NCBI GenBank assembly: GCA_016200325.1
Contig: JACQEZ010000009.1
Location: forward strand, 1 to 64,000
Direction: 5' to 3'
Length of the DNA stretch: 64,000 nucleotides
From: Candidatus Manganitrophaceae bacterium
GTDB taxonomy: Bacteria; Nitrospirota; Nitrospiria; SBBL01; Manganitrophaceae
Shown here: one piece after another, positions 25,930-34,977 of the stretch
Layout of the letters: every line of letters begins with the position of its first letter
How positions within the stretch are numbered: the first letter of the stretch is position 1
The notes under the pieces: model-generated
The model's database searches: none
Told to the model about the DNA's origin: nothing
What the model saw: the letters and a program-made list of their open reading frames with translations, nothing else
Made by a program: the position numbers and the translations under genes

Positions 25930-27720
25930 ATGAATCAGGTTGAATGGATTCGGAACAGTCCCATTTTCTCAGATAACTTATTTTTTGTTTTTATCATTGT
26001 CGCCGTTCTCATCGTCTTAATGGTCGGAGCGACCAGAGTCGTCCATGGGAGTGGGAGCGGCAGATATGCGACTTCCTGGGAGATCCTATCGCACCTTGGG
26101 AACTGGGCTCGATTTCCTCTTTCGATGTATGCGGTGATCCTGCTCTATGCGGGCCTATTGGCATCTGTTTTCGCATGGCGATTCCGGCAAGACGGATGGT
26201 CGGTCCTGGACCATCCTGATCAGACCGTGCTGATTCTTACAGGCGCCCTGATCGGCGCTCTTTTGATCTACGGGATGCTGTTGAATGTCTATTTCAATAG
26301 GCGAGATAAGAATCGCTTCATTTTAGGAACAAAAATTCTTTTCCTTCCGGTCATGATTTCGCTTCCTGAAAAAGACCGCTTCGAGCACATTCGCATCCAG
26401 GGCCGGGCCGGCACCGGAAAAACCGATGGGTACATGTTCCCCCAGCTGATCGAGGACGCCTCGGGCGATTGCTCCGCGGTCGTTCTCGATGTGAAATCGC
26501 CGGAAGCCTTTGAAACGATCGGCGGGGCATGGCATGCGAAGGCGAAGAAGGTGGTGCTGTTCGATCCCTATTCGGAAAGCTGTCCCGGGTTCGAGCCGCT
26601 CGCCGGCGCGTCCGTTGAAATGCTCTCTCAGATTGAGCAGACCGTATACGGGAAGAGGAACACCGACGCCAATGATACCTCGATCTGGTTTGACCTTCAG
26701 GAACGTCGACTCTTTCGCCTCTACTGCCAATTGGTCATGGGGTATAAAGATCCAAGGCAGTGCAGCCTTTCGATGGTCTATCAGCTGGCGCTGCGCGGGG
26801 CGCCGGCCTTGGAGGCTGCGGTGACCTATTGCCAGAATCCGGTCCTTCAATCCGAATTCGAGCATCAATTCCAAAACAAAAACAGATTGCCCGATGTGAT
26901 CAGCGGGATTCTCAATAAATTGGACCTCTTCGCCGATCCAAAGATTGCGGCGGCCTTCTCGCGCTCGGATTTGGACCTGGACCTTCTTTTTAGAGAACCG
27001 ACCTTATTGATTATCGCGAGCCCGCATTCGAATCCAAAAGCCAGACTTGCGGCGTCGATCCTGCTCCGCGCCCTGATGCAGAAAGTTTATGAAAGACCGG
27101 TTCGGAAGGAGGGCGACGGACGCTCTCTTTTTTTCTATCTTGATGAATTTTACGCGCTCCATCTGCCCGACATGGCCGACTTTGCAAATACCGCCCGGTC
27201 CGCTCGGGTCGGAATTGCAACCTATCTGCAGGCGGAAGGGCAGCTGACCCGATATAAACCCCACGAGGTCGTCTCGATTGCGGTCAATACAAAGACAGAG
27301 GTCTGTTTACAGGGTTGTGACCCGATTACATGCGAGCGCCTTTCGGATCTATTCGGGAAAAAGGCGATTCGCGATAAACGGGTCGCGCGATCGAGACGTG
27401 GGGCGGTAACGACGACCGGATTTCTGGAAAGGTCCCTTTTGACCAAAGATGAGATCTATAACATGGCGATCGGCGCTGCGCTCCTCCACATCGGAGGATT
27501 ACACCCGATTTGGGTTAAGCAAATCTCCTCGTATAAAAATCGCGCGTTCAAAAGCAAAAGAGGCCTGCCGGTCGAAGCGTATCGTCCTAACACCAACCCC
27601 CTTCTCGCCGCTGCCTATAAAGACCTCGACTTACCGGGGCCTGATTCGATCCCCCCCTCCCCGAACTTACCCCCTTCGCCGTCCATCCCTCAGGGTGGAG
27701 GAGAGATTATTAATTGGTGA
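25930..27720 (+). CDS. traD: Type IV coupling protein (TraD/VirD4 family)
   Basis: A 596-residue inner-membrane ATPase that brings the relaxosome to the channel. Three N-terminal membrane segments (about residues 17-33, 64-83 and 98-117) precede the ATPase domain. Walker A is GRAGTGKT (158-165) and Walker B-like is FFYLDEFYAL. GIATYLQAEGQL matches the conserved coupling-protein motif 3. A GAGGAGG site decides the start at 25930. It leads an operon with the primase and relaxase candidate. Confidence 0.94.
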   Translation: MNQVEWIRNSPIFSDNLFFVFIIVAVLIVLMVGATRVVHGSGSGRYATSWEILSHLGNWARFPLSMYAVILLYAGLLASVFAWRFRQDGWSVLDHPDQTVLILTGALIGALLIYGMLLNVYFNRRDKNRFILGTKILFLPVMISLPEKDRFEHIRIQGRAGTGKTDGYMFPQLIEDASGDCSAVVLDVKSPEAFETIGGAWHAKAKKVVLFDPYSESCPGFEPLAGASVEMLSQIEQTVYGKRNTDANDTSIWFDLQERRLFRLYCQLVMGYKDPRQCSLSMVYQLALRGAPALEAAVTYCQNPVLQSEFEHQFQNKNRLPDVISGILNKLDLFADPKIAAAFSRSDLDLDLLFREPTLLIIASPHSNPKARLAASILLRALMQKVYERPVRKEGDGRSLFFYLDEFYALHLPDMADFANTARSARVGIATYLQAEGQLTRYKPHEVVSIAVNTKTEVCLQGCDPITCERLSDLFGKKAIRDKRVARSRRGAVTTTGFLERSLLTKDEIYNMAIGAALLHIGGLHPIWVKQISSYKNRAFKSKRGLPVEAYRPNTNPLLAAAYKDLDLPGPDSIPPSPNLPPSPSIPQGGGEIINW

Positions 27721-27742
27721 ATTAACGATTCGGAGGTCAGCT

Positions 27743-29473
27743 ATGAAACGCCAAGGAGTGAATTCTTTCGAGGAGGTTAAAAGGAAAGTCGATATTCTCG
27801 CGTTTATCGAGAAATCTACAGGGCATCGGGCGCGGAGATCGGGAAAGGGCTACACCTTGCCGGAATGCCCTTTCTGTCAGGGACATGGATGTTTTTCGAT
27901 TACTCCGGAGAAACAACTTTATAACTGTTTCCAGTGTCCTGGAAAAAGCGGGGGAGATATCTTCAATTATCTTTGCAAACTCAGAGGTTGCGACAAACGC
28001 GCTGCCCTGGAGGAGCTCGCGAAAGAAGCGGGTTTTGAACTGCCGACTTCCCGCTTCGCGAAGCGGGATATCCGGGAAGAAATCCTGTCCCAGACGAAGG
28101 AAGACTGGTCCCTTCCCGAGGCGAAAGACGTTTGGGAGTACTTGATTAACACGCGCCGTCTCTCTCCCGAGACTTTGAAGGGCCACGACGTCGGCTTTTT
28201 CGGGGACCGCTCCAGGCTCATCGGAATTTTGAAAAAAAAGGGTTTCACCTACGACGAGATCAAAGCGTCCGGGATTCTAACTCAGGGATATGGGACCTTC
28301 TATCAGATTCTGTTCGGATGGCGGGCATACAACGGCAGATTGTCCGGATTCATCGCGGGGGCGACGAAGGCCCGACTGAAAACAGTCAAACCCGAAGAGG
28401 AGGATAGCTATCCGAAATACAAGAATGCGGCCGACCTTCAGGTCGACTCTCCATATAATCTCTATTATGCAAAAAGAAGAGTTCCCGAGGACGCGACTTT
28501 GGTCATCGTCGAGGGTATCCTCGACGTCCTTCAAATGCTATCGCACGGCGTGTTTAATACGGTCGCTTTGGGGGGAACGTCCTTTAAGGAAGGTTTTGGC
28601 GAGGCATTGGCGATGACTCGGTTCCTCCGTCTCATTATTCTATTGGACAGCGATAAGGCCGGAAAGCAGGGTACCTCGCAGTTGATTCGACACCTCATTC
28701 AGGCGCATCCTAAATTTACGCTTTACGTAACTGAAATCACCGCGGTCGATCCGCTGGACCAGAATCGAAGGATCAAGGATCCGGACGAATTGATCATCAA
28801 GCTGGGACCCGAGGTCCTCAAAAAGGTCATTCGCTATCCTGCCAAAGCGGGCCCCTGGCTCGTTCTCGCCATGCGCGATCAGTATGATATGAAAAACTCG
28901 ATCGATCGCGACCGGGCGTTTGAGGAGGTCGCCTCGTTGTGGGGTTTTATTTCCGACGAAGTCGAGCGGAAGGAGGTGCTTCGATATCTGGCGGATGGAT
29001 CGGAAATGCCACAAGAAGATATTCGAAAGACAATTGAGAAATACGCGCAGCGGCCCTCCGCCGGCGTCGCTCCAAAGCAGGCGGCGGCAGAATCTAATAA
29101 AAATGAAATAAAAAAGGAAGGGAGTTCTCTTATTCTATCGTCCCTGGCTGAGCTTCAGCGGAAGCTCAAGGATTCCAAAGAAGGGAATAAAGACATCAGG
29201 AGAAGGAACAAGGTTCTACTCCGGGCCTATGGCGCCTTTGTGGTTCAAACGAAAGAGCTCGCGAAGGCCGGTCTTCTATGGCATGTCAATCGGTTGTCGG
29301 AGGGACACATCGGTCTTCTGCGGCAGCTCCGCAAGGATCCCATGAGAGCGCAGACGATGGTAGAAAAGATCGATCAGATCTTTACGGCGGCCAGGCTTTC
29401 AGAAATCGACCGGATACAGAAGGAGATCGAACGGTTGTGCGATCAAGGTGATGCGAACGAAGGAGAGGGGTAA
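27743..29473 (+). CDS. DnaG-type primase (CHC2 zinc finger and Toprim)
   Basis: A 576-residue protein. The N-terminal CHC2 zinc finger uses C42-P-F-C45 and C62-F-Q-C65. A DnaG-like N-terminal catalytic region follows, then a Toprim domain with the acidic motif VIVEGILDVLQ and IILLDSDKAG. The C-terminal part is charged and may bind a helicase. It would prime the complementary strand of transferred single-stranded DNA. CGGAGG precedes ATG 27743; an upstream open frame overlaps the coupling-protein gene and is rejected. Confidence 0.92.
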   Translation: MKRQGVNSFEEVKRKVDILAFIEKSTGHRARRSGKGYTLPECPFCQGHGCFSITPEKQLYNCFQCPGKSGGDIFNYLCKLRGCDKRAALEELAKEAGFELPTSRFAKRDIREEILSQTKEDWSLPEAKDVWEYLINTRRLSPETLKGHDVGFFGDRSRLIGILKKKGFTYDEIKASGILTQGYGTFYQILFGWRAYNGRLSGFIAGATKARLKTVKPEEEDSYPKYKNAADLQVDSPYNLYYAKRRVPEDATLVIVEGILDVLQMLSHGVFNTVALGGTSFKEGFGEALAMTRFLRLIILLDSDKAGKQGTSQLIRHLIQAHPKFTLYVTEITAVDPLDQNRRIKDPDELIIKLGPEVLKKVIRYPAKAGPWLVLAMRDQYDMKNSIDRDRAFEEVASLWGFISDEVERKEVLRYLADGSEMPQEDIRKTIEKYAQRPSAGVAPKQAAAESNKNEIKKEGSSLILSSLAELQRKLKDSKEGNKDIRRRNKVLLRAYGAFVVQTKELAKAGLLWHVNRLSEGHIGLLRQLRKDPMRAQTMVEKIDQIFTAARLSEIDRIQKEIERLCDQGDANEGEG

Positions 29474-30316
29474 ATGGCGAGATCGGAAGGGCTTATTCTG
29501 ACGGATCGCGACATGGATTTACTAAAATACCTCGCCTTCGGTCCTGCGTTTGCCGACGACCTGCATACGCGGTTTTTCATAGGGAAGGGTAAATTGGTGA
29601 GTCGGCAGGCGTTCGAGAGGAGGATGTGGAAATTGATGGAGGGTTATTGTATTCAGCGAATGGAGCCGCAAAGAATCCGTGGTCGTCGGCCGATCCTGCA
29701 TAAACCGGTTTATTCCCTCGCAGAGGGCGGAATCGAGGTTTTGACGTCGCAGAGCGTCCTTCAGATCGACCGGATCCGCCGGGTTCGGCCGACTCGGCAG
29801 ACCCTTTTTCATGAAATCACGCTCACACGATTCATTCGGAGAATTTACGAAGGGGACCCGCGGCGGTATCAGGTCATGCGACTCTACGACCACGACATGC
29901 TGGCAAAGCAGGTTCAAAGGGTAAGGATTAAGAGAATCCCCGATTTGAGGTTTACGCTGAAATTCAAGCATGGCGCCTATTTTAGTTACCTTGTTGAAGT
30001 CGACGCCGGAACAACCCATACTCCTGAGTTCGTTCAAAAGTTGGTCGCGTTCATGCAGTTGAACCGCCGCCTGGCCCCGGTGAATTCAAAAGATCCGGTC
30101 GGGATATTGATCGTATGCCATACAGCGGACCGAATGGAAACGCTTCAACGAGCGGTCGTCGAGAGTCACATCACTGCGAAGGTGGCCAATAGGTTTCTTT
30201 TTAGCACGATTCAAAACATCGACAATAGCCTCGGTCTGTATAACCCCTGGTATAAGGCGGACGGAGCGAAAATAGATCTCATCTTCAAGGATGGTACGAA
30301 AGCTCACGAGAGTTAG
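29474..30316 (+). CDS. Replic_Relax-family protein; candidate MOBC relaxase
   Basis: A 280-residue protein that starts one base after the primase stop. The first 90 residues are a winged helix typical of Replic_Relax proteins (ILTDRDMDLLKYLAFGP). The second half has P156-D157 followed by a beta strand and E175-V-D177, the layout of a PD-(D/E)xK nuclease site. MOBC relaxases such as pAD1 TraX and CloDF13 MobC have this fold, so this is the best relaxase candidate; no HUH-type relaxase occurs in the window. Confidence 0.8.
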   Translation: MARSEGLILTDRDMDLLKYLAFGPAFADDLHTRFFIGKGKLVSRQAFERRMWKLMEGYCIQRMEPQRIRGRRPILHKPVYSLAEGGIEVLTSQSVLQIDRIRRVRPTRQTLFHEITLTRFIRRIYEGDPRRYQVMRLYDHDMLAKQVQRVRIKRIPDLRFTLKFKHGAYFSYLVEVDAGTTHTPEFVQKLVAFMQLNRRLAPVNSKDPVGILIVCHTADRMETLQRAVVESHITAKVANRFLFSTIQNIDNSLGLYNPWYKADGAKIDLIFKDGTKAHES

Positions 30317-30374
30317 AAAAAAGGCCCGACTTTAGGTCGTATAATATTAAACGCTTTAAGTAGACGGAGGAAGC

Positions 30375-30980
30375 GTGGAAACAATATTTTTGCCTTTTTT
30401 ATTGAGGAAGAAATCCCTTTCTGGTAGATTGCGTATCATGCTGGGCCAAGCCAATAAAGCGATCCTGCCGTTCGCGCTCCTGATTTCTCTAAACTGTTTC
30501 TTTCCATCACCGAATCTATGGGCCGGTGCCCCGGCACTGGAGGTCTGCTTTACTCCGGGAGAGAGCTGCACGGAGAAGATCGTCAAAGCATTGAGCCAAA
30601 GTAGGACGTCTGTGCTCGTTCAGGCCTATTCTTTCACGTCGGCCCCGATCGCTCGAGCTCTCGTTGACGCCCACAAGCGAGGTGTCCATGTCGAAATGAT
30701 CCTCGATAGAAGCAACAAGAGTCAGAAATATTCATCCGCCGACTTTGTTTCTCGAGCCGGTATTCCGACGTTTATCGATTCTCGGCATGCGATCGCTCAC
30801 AATAAAATAATGATCATTGACGGAGAGACGGTTGTTACCGGTTCTTTTAACTTCACAAAGGCTGCAGAGGAAAAGAATGCCGAAAATCTTCTTGTGATTC
30901 CCGATAAGTCTTTAGCCAGCCGATATACGGCGAACTGGCAGGTCCATAAAAGGCATTCGGAAGTTTACAGCGGTCGATAG
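30375..30980 (+). CDS. Secreted phospholipase D-type (Nuc-like) endonuclease
   Basis: A single-HKD PLD nuclease. A hydrophobic export signal (residues about 30-50) precedes the domain, and the active site is HNKIMIIDGETVVTGSFNF. Such Nuc proteins dimerise to make one active site and degrade DNA or RNA in the periplasm; many IncN and ICE transfer regions carry one. A GGAGG four bases upstream supports GTG 30375; ATG 30438 would give a shorter, more standard signal peptide. Confidence 0.9.
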   Translation: METIFLPFLLRKKSLSGRLRIMLGQANKAILPFALLISLNCFFPSPNLWAGAPALEVCFTPGESCTEKIVKALSQSRTSVLVQAYSFTSAPIARALVDAHKRGVHVEMILDRSNKSQKYSSADFVSRAGIPTFIDSRHAIAHNKIMIIDGETVVTGSFNFTKAAEEKNAENLLVIPDKSLASRYTANWQVHKRHSEVYSGR

Positions 30981-31029
30981 CTAGTTCCATGTTTCAGCGA
31001 TTTGAATCGGTCACCCATTATGGAGGAAT

Positions 31030-31307
31030 ATGAATAAGAAGGAGTTAGTCGAGTCGGTGGTCGCCGCAAGACGAAAAGTGGTTCGAGCAAGCGAGCGGTG
31101 GTTGAGATCGTAGGCGAGACTTTCGCCGCGATGGCAAAAGGGATAAAGAAGAATGGGAGATTCAGCTTTCCCGGGTTTGGCACATTTACCGTCCGCGCCC
31201 GCGCCGCGCGTAAAGGAAGAAACCCGCAAACGGGTGAGACTATTAAGATCAAAGCCTCCAAATCGATAAAGTTCAAGGCGGCTCCCTCTCTGAAAAGGAG
31301 CCTATAG
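31030..31307 (+). pseudogene. HU-family DNA-binding protein with a frameshift
   Basis: ATG 31030, behind TGGAGGAAT, begins MNKKELVESVVAA, the normal HU start. The frame closes at a TAG at 31111-31113. The remainder, SSKRAVVEIVGETF through FPGFGTFTVRARAARKGRNPQTG and KFKAAPSLKRS, lies in another frame from about 31077. A one-base loss in the CGAAAAGT run near 31072-31079 explains it. The joined product would be 93 residues, exactly HU length. It is a pseudogene unless this is a sequencing error or recoding site. Confidence 0.85.
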
Positions 31308-31313
31308 ACTTCA

Positions 31314-31589
31314 ATGAAAAAGAAACCTAAACTCAACAATACTAAACCCAGAACCATGGTTGAGCGGGACGCCAACTTCTATCGTAACCCGACTCAAAGA
31401 GAAATAGAAGTGATCCGTCTCGTTGCTGAAGGCTATAAAAATAAGGAAATCGCAGGAGAGATGGGTATTTCGGTCAAAACTGTCGAAACTCACCGATCTA
31501 ATGTCATGAATAAACTTGCTTTTCGAACTGTCGCGGACCTTATGAGATATGCAATCCAAAAGGGAATTATCAAGATAGAACTTGAGTGA
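31314..31589 (+). CDS. Short LuxR-type helix-turn-helix protein
   Basis: This 91-residue protein is essentially a single LuxR/GerE DNA-binding domain. It reads NPTQREIEVIRLVAEGYKNKEIAG, then ISVKTVETHRSNVMNKL. There is no receiver or ligand domain, so it is a stand-alone HTH (GerE-like). It starts seven bases after the HU pseudogene. It could regulate the transfer genes, but no target site is evident. Confidence 0.85.
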   Translation: MKKKPKLNNTKPRTMVERDANFYRNPTQREIEVIRLVAEGYKNKEIAGEMGISVKTVETHRSNVMNKLAFRTVADLMRYAIQKGIIKIELE

Positions 31590-31661
31590 CGAAACAAGGT
31601 TTTCTTTATCGATTCGATGGGAGTGGGTTAGCCACATGAAGTTTCAAAGTTAAATATGATT

Positions 31662-31883
31662 TTAAAGACATTGTAAAACGAAGTTCCTTCCTGAAGTCCT
31701 CGCCTCAAACCTCTTCTTCATCATTGAAGATTTCAATGTAATACAGAATAATCTTCTGATCTTTTTAGAATGCCGCTTCATTACAACCCAACTCTGCGGA
31801 CATCGCCAACTACTAAATTTCCTGCGCCTCTGCACTGATGTGATCACCTCGATAGGTTCCATGTTTTCCTCTGGTGTTGTCAT
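31662..31883 (-). pseudogene. Remnant of an insertion-sequence OrfA transposase
   Basis: The segment MTTPEENMEPIEVITSVQRRRKFS (read as two blocks) matches the N-terminus of HTH_Tnp_1-type OrfA proteins from IS3/IS66-like elements. The homology ends after about 25 residues at base 31809; the open frame continues to 31662 with no recognised sequence. It occupies the 483-bp gap between the LuxR-type gene and the aldo/keto reductase, which otherwise holds nothing I can identify. No terminal repeats were recognised. Confidence 0.6.
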
Positions 31884-32063
31884 AGGAACCAGGACCAAGA
31901 CTCTGACTAATGCTGATTTTTAGCAGTTCCCGTGTCCGGCGAAAAGGGGGCTACTTCGACTTGGGGAATTCTGATAATCTAGACATTAGATACTAACCGG
32001 TTAGCCGGGTGTCTTGGAAAGCATGTGCTGGTGGCAAGCGCAAAATACAGCGACACAGCTTAA

Positions 32064-32924
<861 letters not shown>

Positions 32925-33134
32925 TGAATGAACACTCGCCACAACATGGCTTTGGAAGGCGTCGCTTTCAAGCCAAAAAGCAGGCTAACCCGCGATTGAG
33001 CGGATATTTCGTAGGGCTTCCACATTGTTCTCCTTTTCTGTCCGTAATAATCAATTCTCGGGATTTTACAATATATATCAAATTGTAAGTGTAGGTCTCA
33101 AATGAATTTGAGCAAACCTATTGCGGCCGTTTTA

Positions 33135-33344
33135 TTATTTGACGGTCTTCAGGCGGATTCCGAGACGCCGTTCCTCCGCCGCAATCTTCTCATCTATCGC
33201 GCTTCGCACCAAATCAACGGCCGGATCATGTGTCTTATCATGCCAGCGTTTAAGCGCCTCGGCCTGATCTCTCCGAAGCAAGTATTGCTTCCGCACGAAG
33301 GGAAGATTCTCGTCCGAAGCATATTGTCGTTTTTTAATTTTCAA
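33135..33344 (-). CDS. Ribbon-helix-helix protein (CopG-like)
   Basis: This 69-residue protein has the ribbon-helix-helix pattern KQYLLRRDQAEALKRWHD, followed by DPAVDLVRSAIDEKIAA. Such proteins are dimeric DNA binders that often autoregulate. It is the third gene of a minus-strand operon and overlaps the preceding gene by four bases (ATGA). It is a good candidate for binding the palindrome at 34167-34196. Confidence 0.72.
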   Translation of the reverse strand: MKIKKRQYASDENLPFVRKQYLLRRDQAEALKRWHDKTHDPAVDLVRSAIDEKIAAEERRLGIRLKTVK

Positions 33345-33700
33345 AAGAGTCGATCCTGCTGATCGGACTGTTTATTGAGCCGGCTGGCCGCAATCGCCTG
33401 AGCCGCATCCCATTCGTACCCCTTTCGATGCAAAGCGACCATCGTAGAAACAAGCGTCGTTTCGTTTTTATCGTACCGCACTGTAGCACGCTGCCGGCCG
33501 GGTTTCGCGATTGCAGTGATCTTTCCGCGGCTGAGCAGGTATTGAATCGCGTTGCTGTAGGTTTTAATCTCCTCAAGCGGAGCATGACATGCGAAGAGAA
33601 ATTGCCGAAGTCGAAGGAATCTTCCGTCCTTTGGAAGATGGTCGACCTTTTTTACATGTCTCATATCGCCTGTTCTACGAATCCACTTCCTTTGTTGCAT
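33341..33700 (-). CDS. Putative winged-helix/MerR-like protein
   Basis: The 119-residue protein has YSNAIQYLLSRGKITAIAK, then GRQRATVRYDKNETTLVST, then ALHRKGYEWDAAQAIAA. The order of helix, basic wing and Arg-Tyr followed by a helix recalls MerR-type DNA-binding domains, although the usual N-terminal helix is not clear. It overlaps the upstream gene by 40 bp. ATG 33664 is a possible shorter start. Family assignment is tentative. Confidence 0.6.
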   Translation of the reverse strand: MQQRKWIRRTGDMRHVKKVDHLPKDGRFLRLRQFLFACHAPLEEIKTYSNAIQYLLSRGKITAIAKPGRQRATVRYDKNETTLVSTMVALHRKGYEWDAAQAIAASRLNKQSDQQDRLF

Positions 33701-34164
33701 ATTAATCCCCTATAAGCAATTTTGATACATTCTTTAAATCCCCAAAGATCCGCGCCATCAAGGAGAACGACAATTGACTCGGTGCGATCGCCCTTTATTT
33801 CTTTTGGTATAGAAGAGACTGCTGTCTCCTGCGCCTTGAGGAAAAAGCGGTCAGGGCCGTCCATTGTGACCTGAAGCTGCTTTTTCTTTTCGCCAAAGTG
33901 GTGAAATAAGTCGACCAAGACCCCCTTTTGGGGCGCTTCAAGGTGGCTGCCGATCTGGGAGAGGTCCTTCTCGGAAAGACGGAAGACTAACTTCTCCTCC
34001 CAGTTGTATTTGCGCTCTCCTTTCGACGGAATCTTTCGTTCCATCCCTTTCATCGCCCGACATACTTCTAACCAGACGCCCCATTCGCCGCGGTGCATCT
34101 TTGCGCTCAGCCTCAAAGCCGAGGATCCCTTGGACCAGATTTCTTCAAATCGGTATTCGTTCAT
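33661..34164 (-). CDS. Whirly-like single-stranded DNA-binding protein (candidate)
   Basis: The 167-residue protein, without signal or membrane segments, resembles the Whirly/MRP fold. KGSSALRLSAKM, then GVWLEVCRAM, and the core RKYNWEEKLVFRLSEKDL match the KGKAAL, LLLQFAP and YDWxxKQxFxLS blocks of Whirly proteins in order. The end (VLLDGADLWGFKECIKIAYRG) fits the final strand and helix. Such proteins bind single-stranded DNA or RNA as tetramers, fitting DNA transfer. No Shine-Dalgarno precedes either ATG (34164 or 34179), so translation may be leaderless. Confidence 0.55.
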   Translation of the reverse strand: MNEYRFEEIWSKGSSALRLSAKMHRGEWGVWLEVCRAMKGMERKIPSKGERKYNWEEKLVFRLSEKDLSQIGSHLEAPQKGVLVDLFHHFGEKKKQLQVTMDGPDRFFLKAQETAVSSIPKEIKGDRTESIVVLLDGADLWGFKECIKIAYRGLICNKGSGFVEQAI

Positions 34165-34166
34165 AT

Positions 34167-34196
34167 CTACATAGATCATACATAGAATCTATGTAG
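34167..34196. promoter_or_regulatory. Operator-like palindromes at the start of the Whirly-like operon
   Basis: CTACATAGA (34167-34175) is the exact reverse complement of TCTATGTAG (34188-34196). A third half-site ACATAGA between them forms a tighter palindrome ACATAGA-A-TCTATGT. The array covers the position where the promoter and ribosome site of the operon should be, so a bound protein would block expression. The RHH and wing-HTH products of the same operon are candidate ligands. Confidence 0.6.
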
Positions 34197-34266
34197 AACA
34201 CAATAAAAAAATAAACGACTCGCCACCGCCGGTCGAACGATCCCAGGGTTTTCGATCTATTTATTG

Positions 34267-34722
34267 CTGAATGTTCAGTAAGCGGAATGGAAGTCGTATG
34301 TTTATTCCCAATCAGAGGGGAAAACCAAATCCTTTCTTATCGACTTGCCTCTCCCCCTCCCGATCCAAATTAACTGAACATTCAGTAAGCCCCGTGCAAG
34401 TTTTCCGATTTCCAGCCGTGCCCCGAGCTCTCCCCGCCGGCGTCGGCCGATCCGCCCCACCCCTAACCCGCCCTCCTTTCCGGCCGCCCCTGCGCGGGGA
34501 TTCCGCGCGCGCTAAAACTCTCTCAAAAATCTCGAAAACTCGAATGAAGAGCGGTTAGGAAGGGAACGGCGCTGACAGGGAGAGCCGCATGGGTTAATTC
34601 CGTGAAGGGCTGGTCCGGGCGATGGCAATTGAAGGAAAGGTAGGGGGTCGGCCCGAGATTGGAAGAAAGAAAAAGGAGGATCTAGGAAAATGGGACTTCC
34701 ATTCCGCTTACTGAATGTTCAG
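34267..34722. repeat. 456-bp segment bounded by 29-bp inverted repeats with TetR-type palindromes
   Basis: The arms are 34267-34295 and 34694-34722. They are inverted copies of a unit made of CTGAAnnTTCAG followed by TAAGCGGAATGGAAGTC, differing only in two central bases. A further palindrome ACTGAACATTCAGT lies inside at 34373-34386. The interior has no credible gene. The palindromes look like TetR/AcrR-family operators, and the whole looks like a MITE-like unit or the scar of a deleted regulated gene. A strong AAGGAGG and ATG at 34690 open only a 39-codon frame. Confidence 0.65.
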
Positions 34723-34925
34723 TTAAATTTAGACCATCGGGAAACGGCCGTTGAGGGAATTTCGAATGAGAGGTCCGATCAATCTTATGAAAAACAAACT
34801 CCGGCGTAGTCCTTCCCATTGCTTAATCGAGACGTGACTTTAAATGGAGATAGTTGATCTAATAGATAGCCTGGCGTATCGTAATGCCAGATTCGAGCGA
34901 CTTTCGTTTTACCCCATTGGATAGA

Positions 34926-34954
34926 TTGACACTGTAATCGTCTGCCATCATAAA
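34926..34954 (+). promoter_or_regulatory. Sigma-70-type promoter
   Basis: TTGACA (34926-34931) and CATAAA (34949-34954) are 17 bp apart. They are followed at the right distance by an AGAGGAAAG ribosome site and ATG 34978. This supports transcription of the small gene or gene remnant at 34978 and of the lipoprotein gene behind it. Confidence 0.5.
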
Positions 34955-34977
34955 TGAATCTTATAAGAGGAAAGAAC

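Noticed and set aside
30317-30374. TATAAT at 30341 in the gap before the PLD nuclease
   Set aside because: No acceptable -35 element lies 16-18 bp upstream; it may be chance in an A+T-rich gap.
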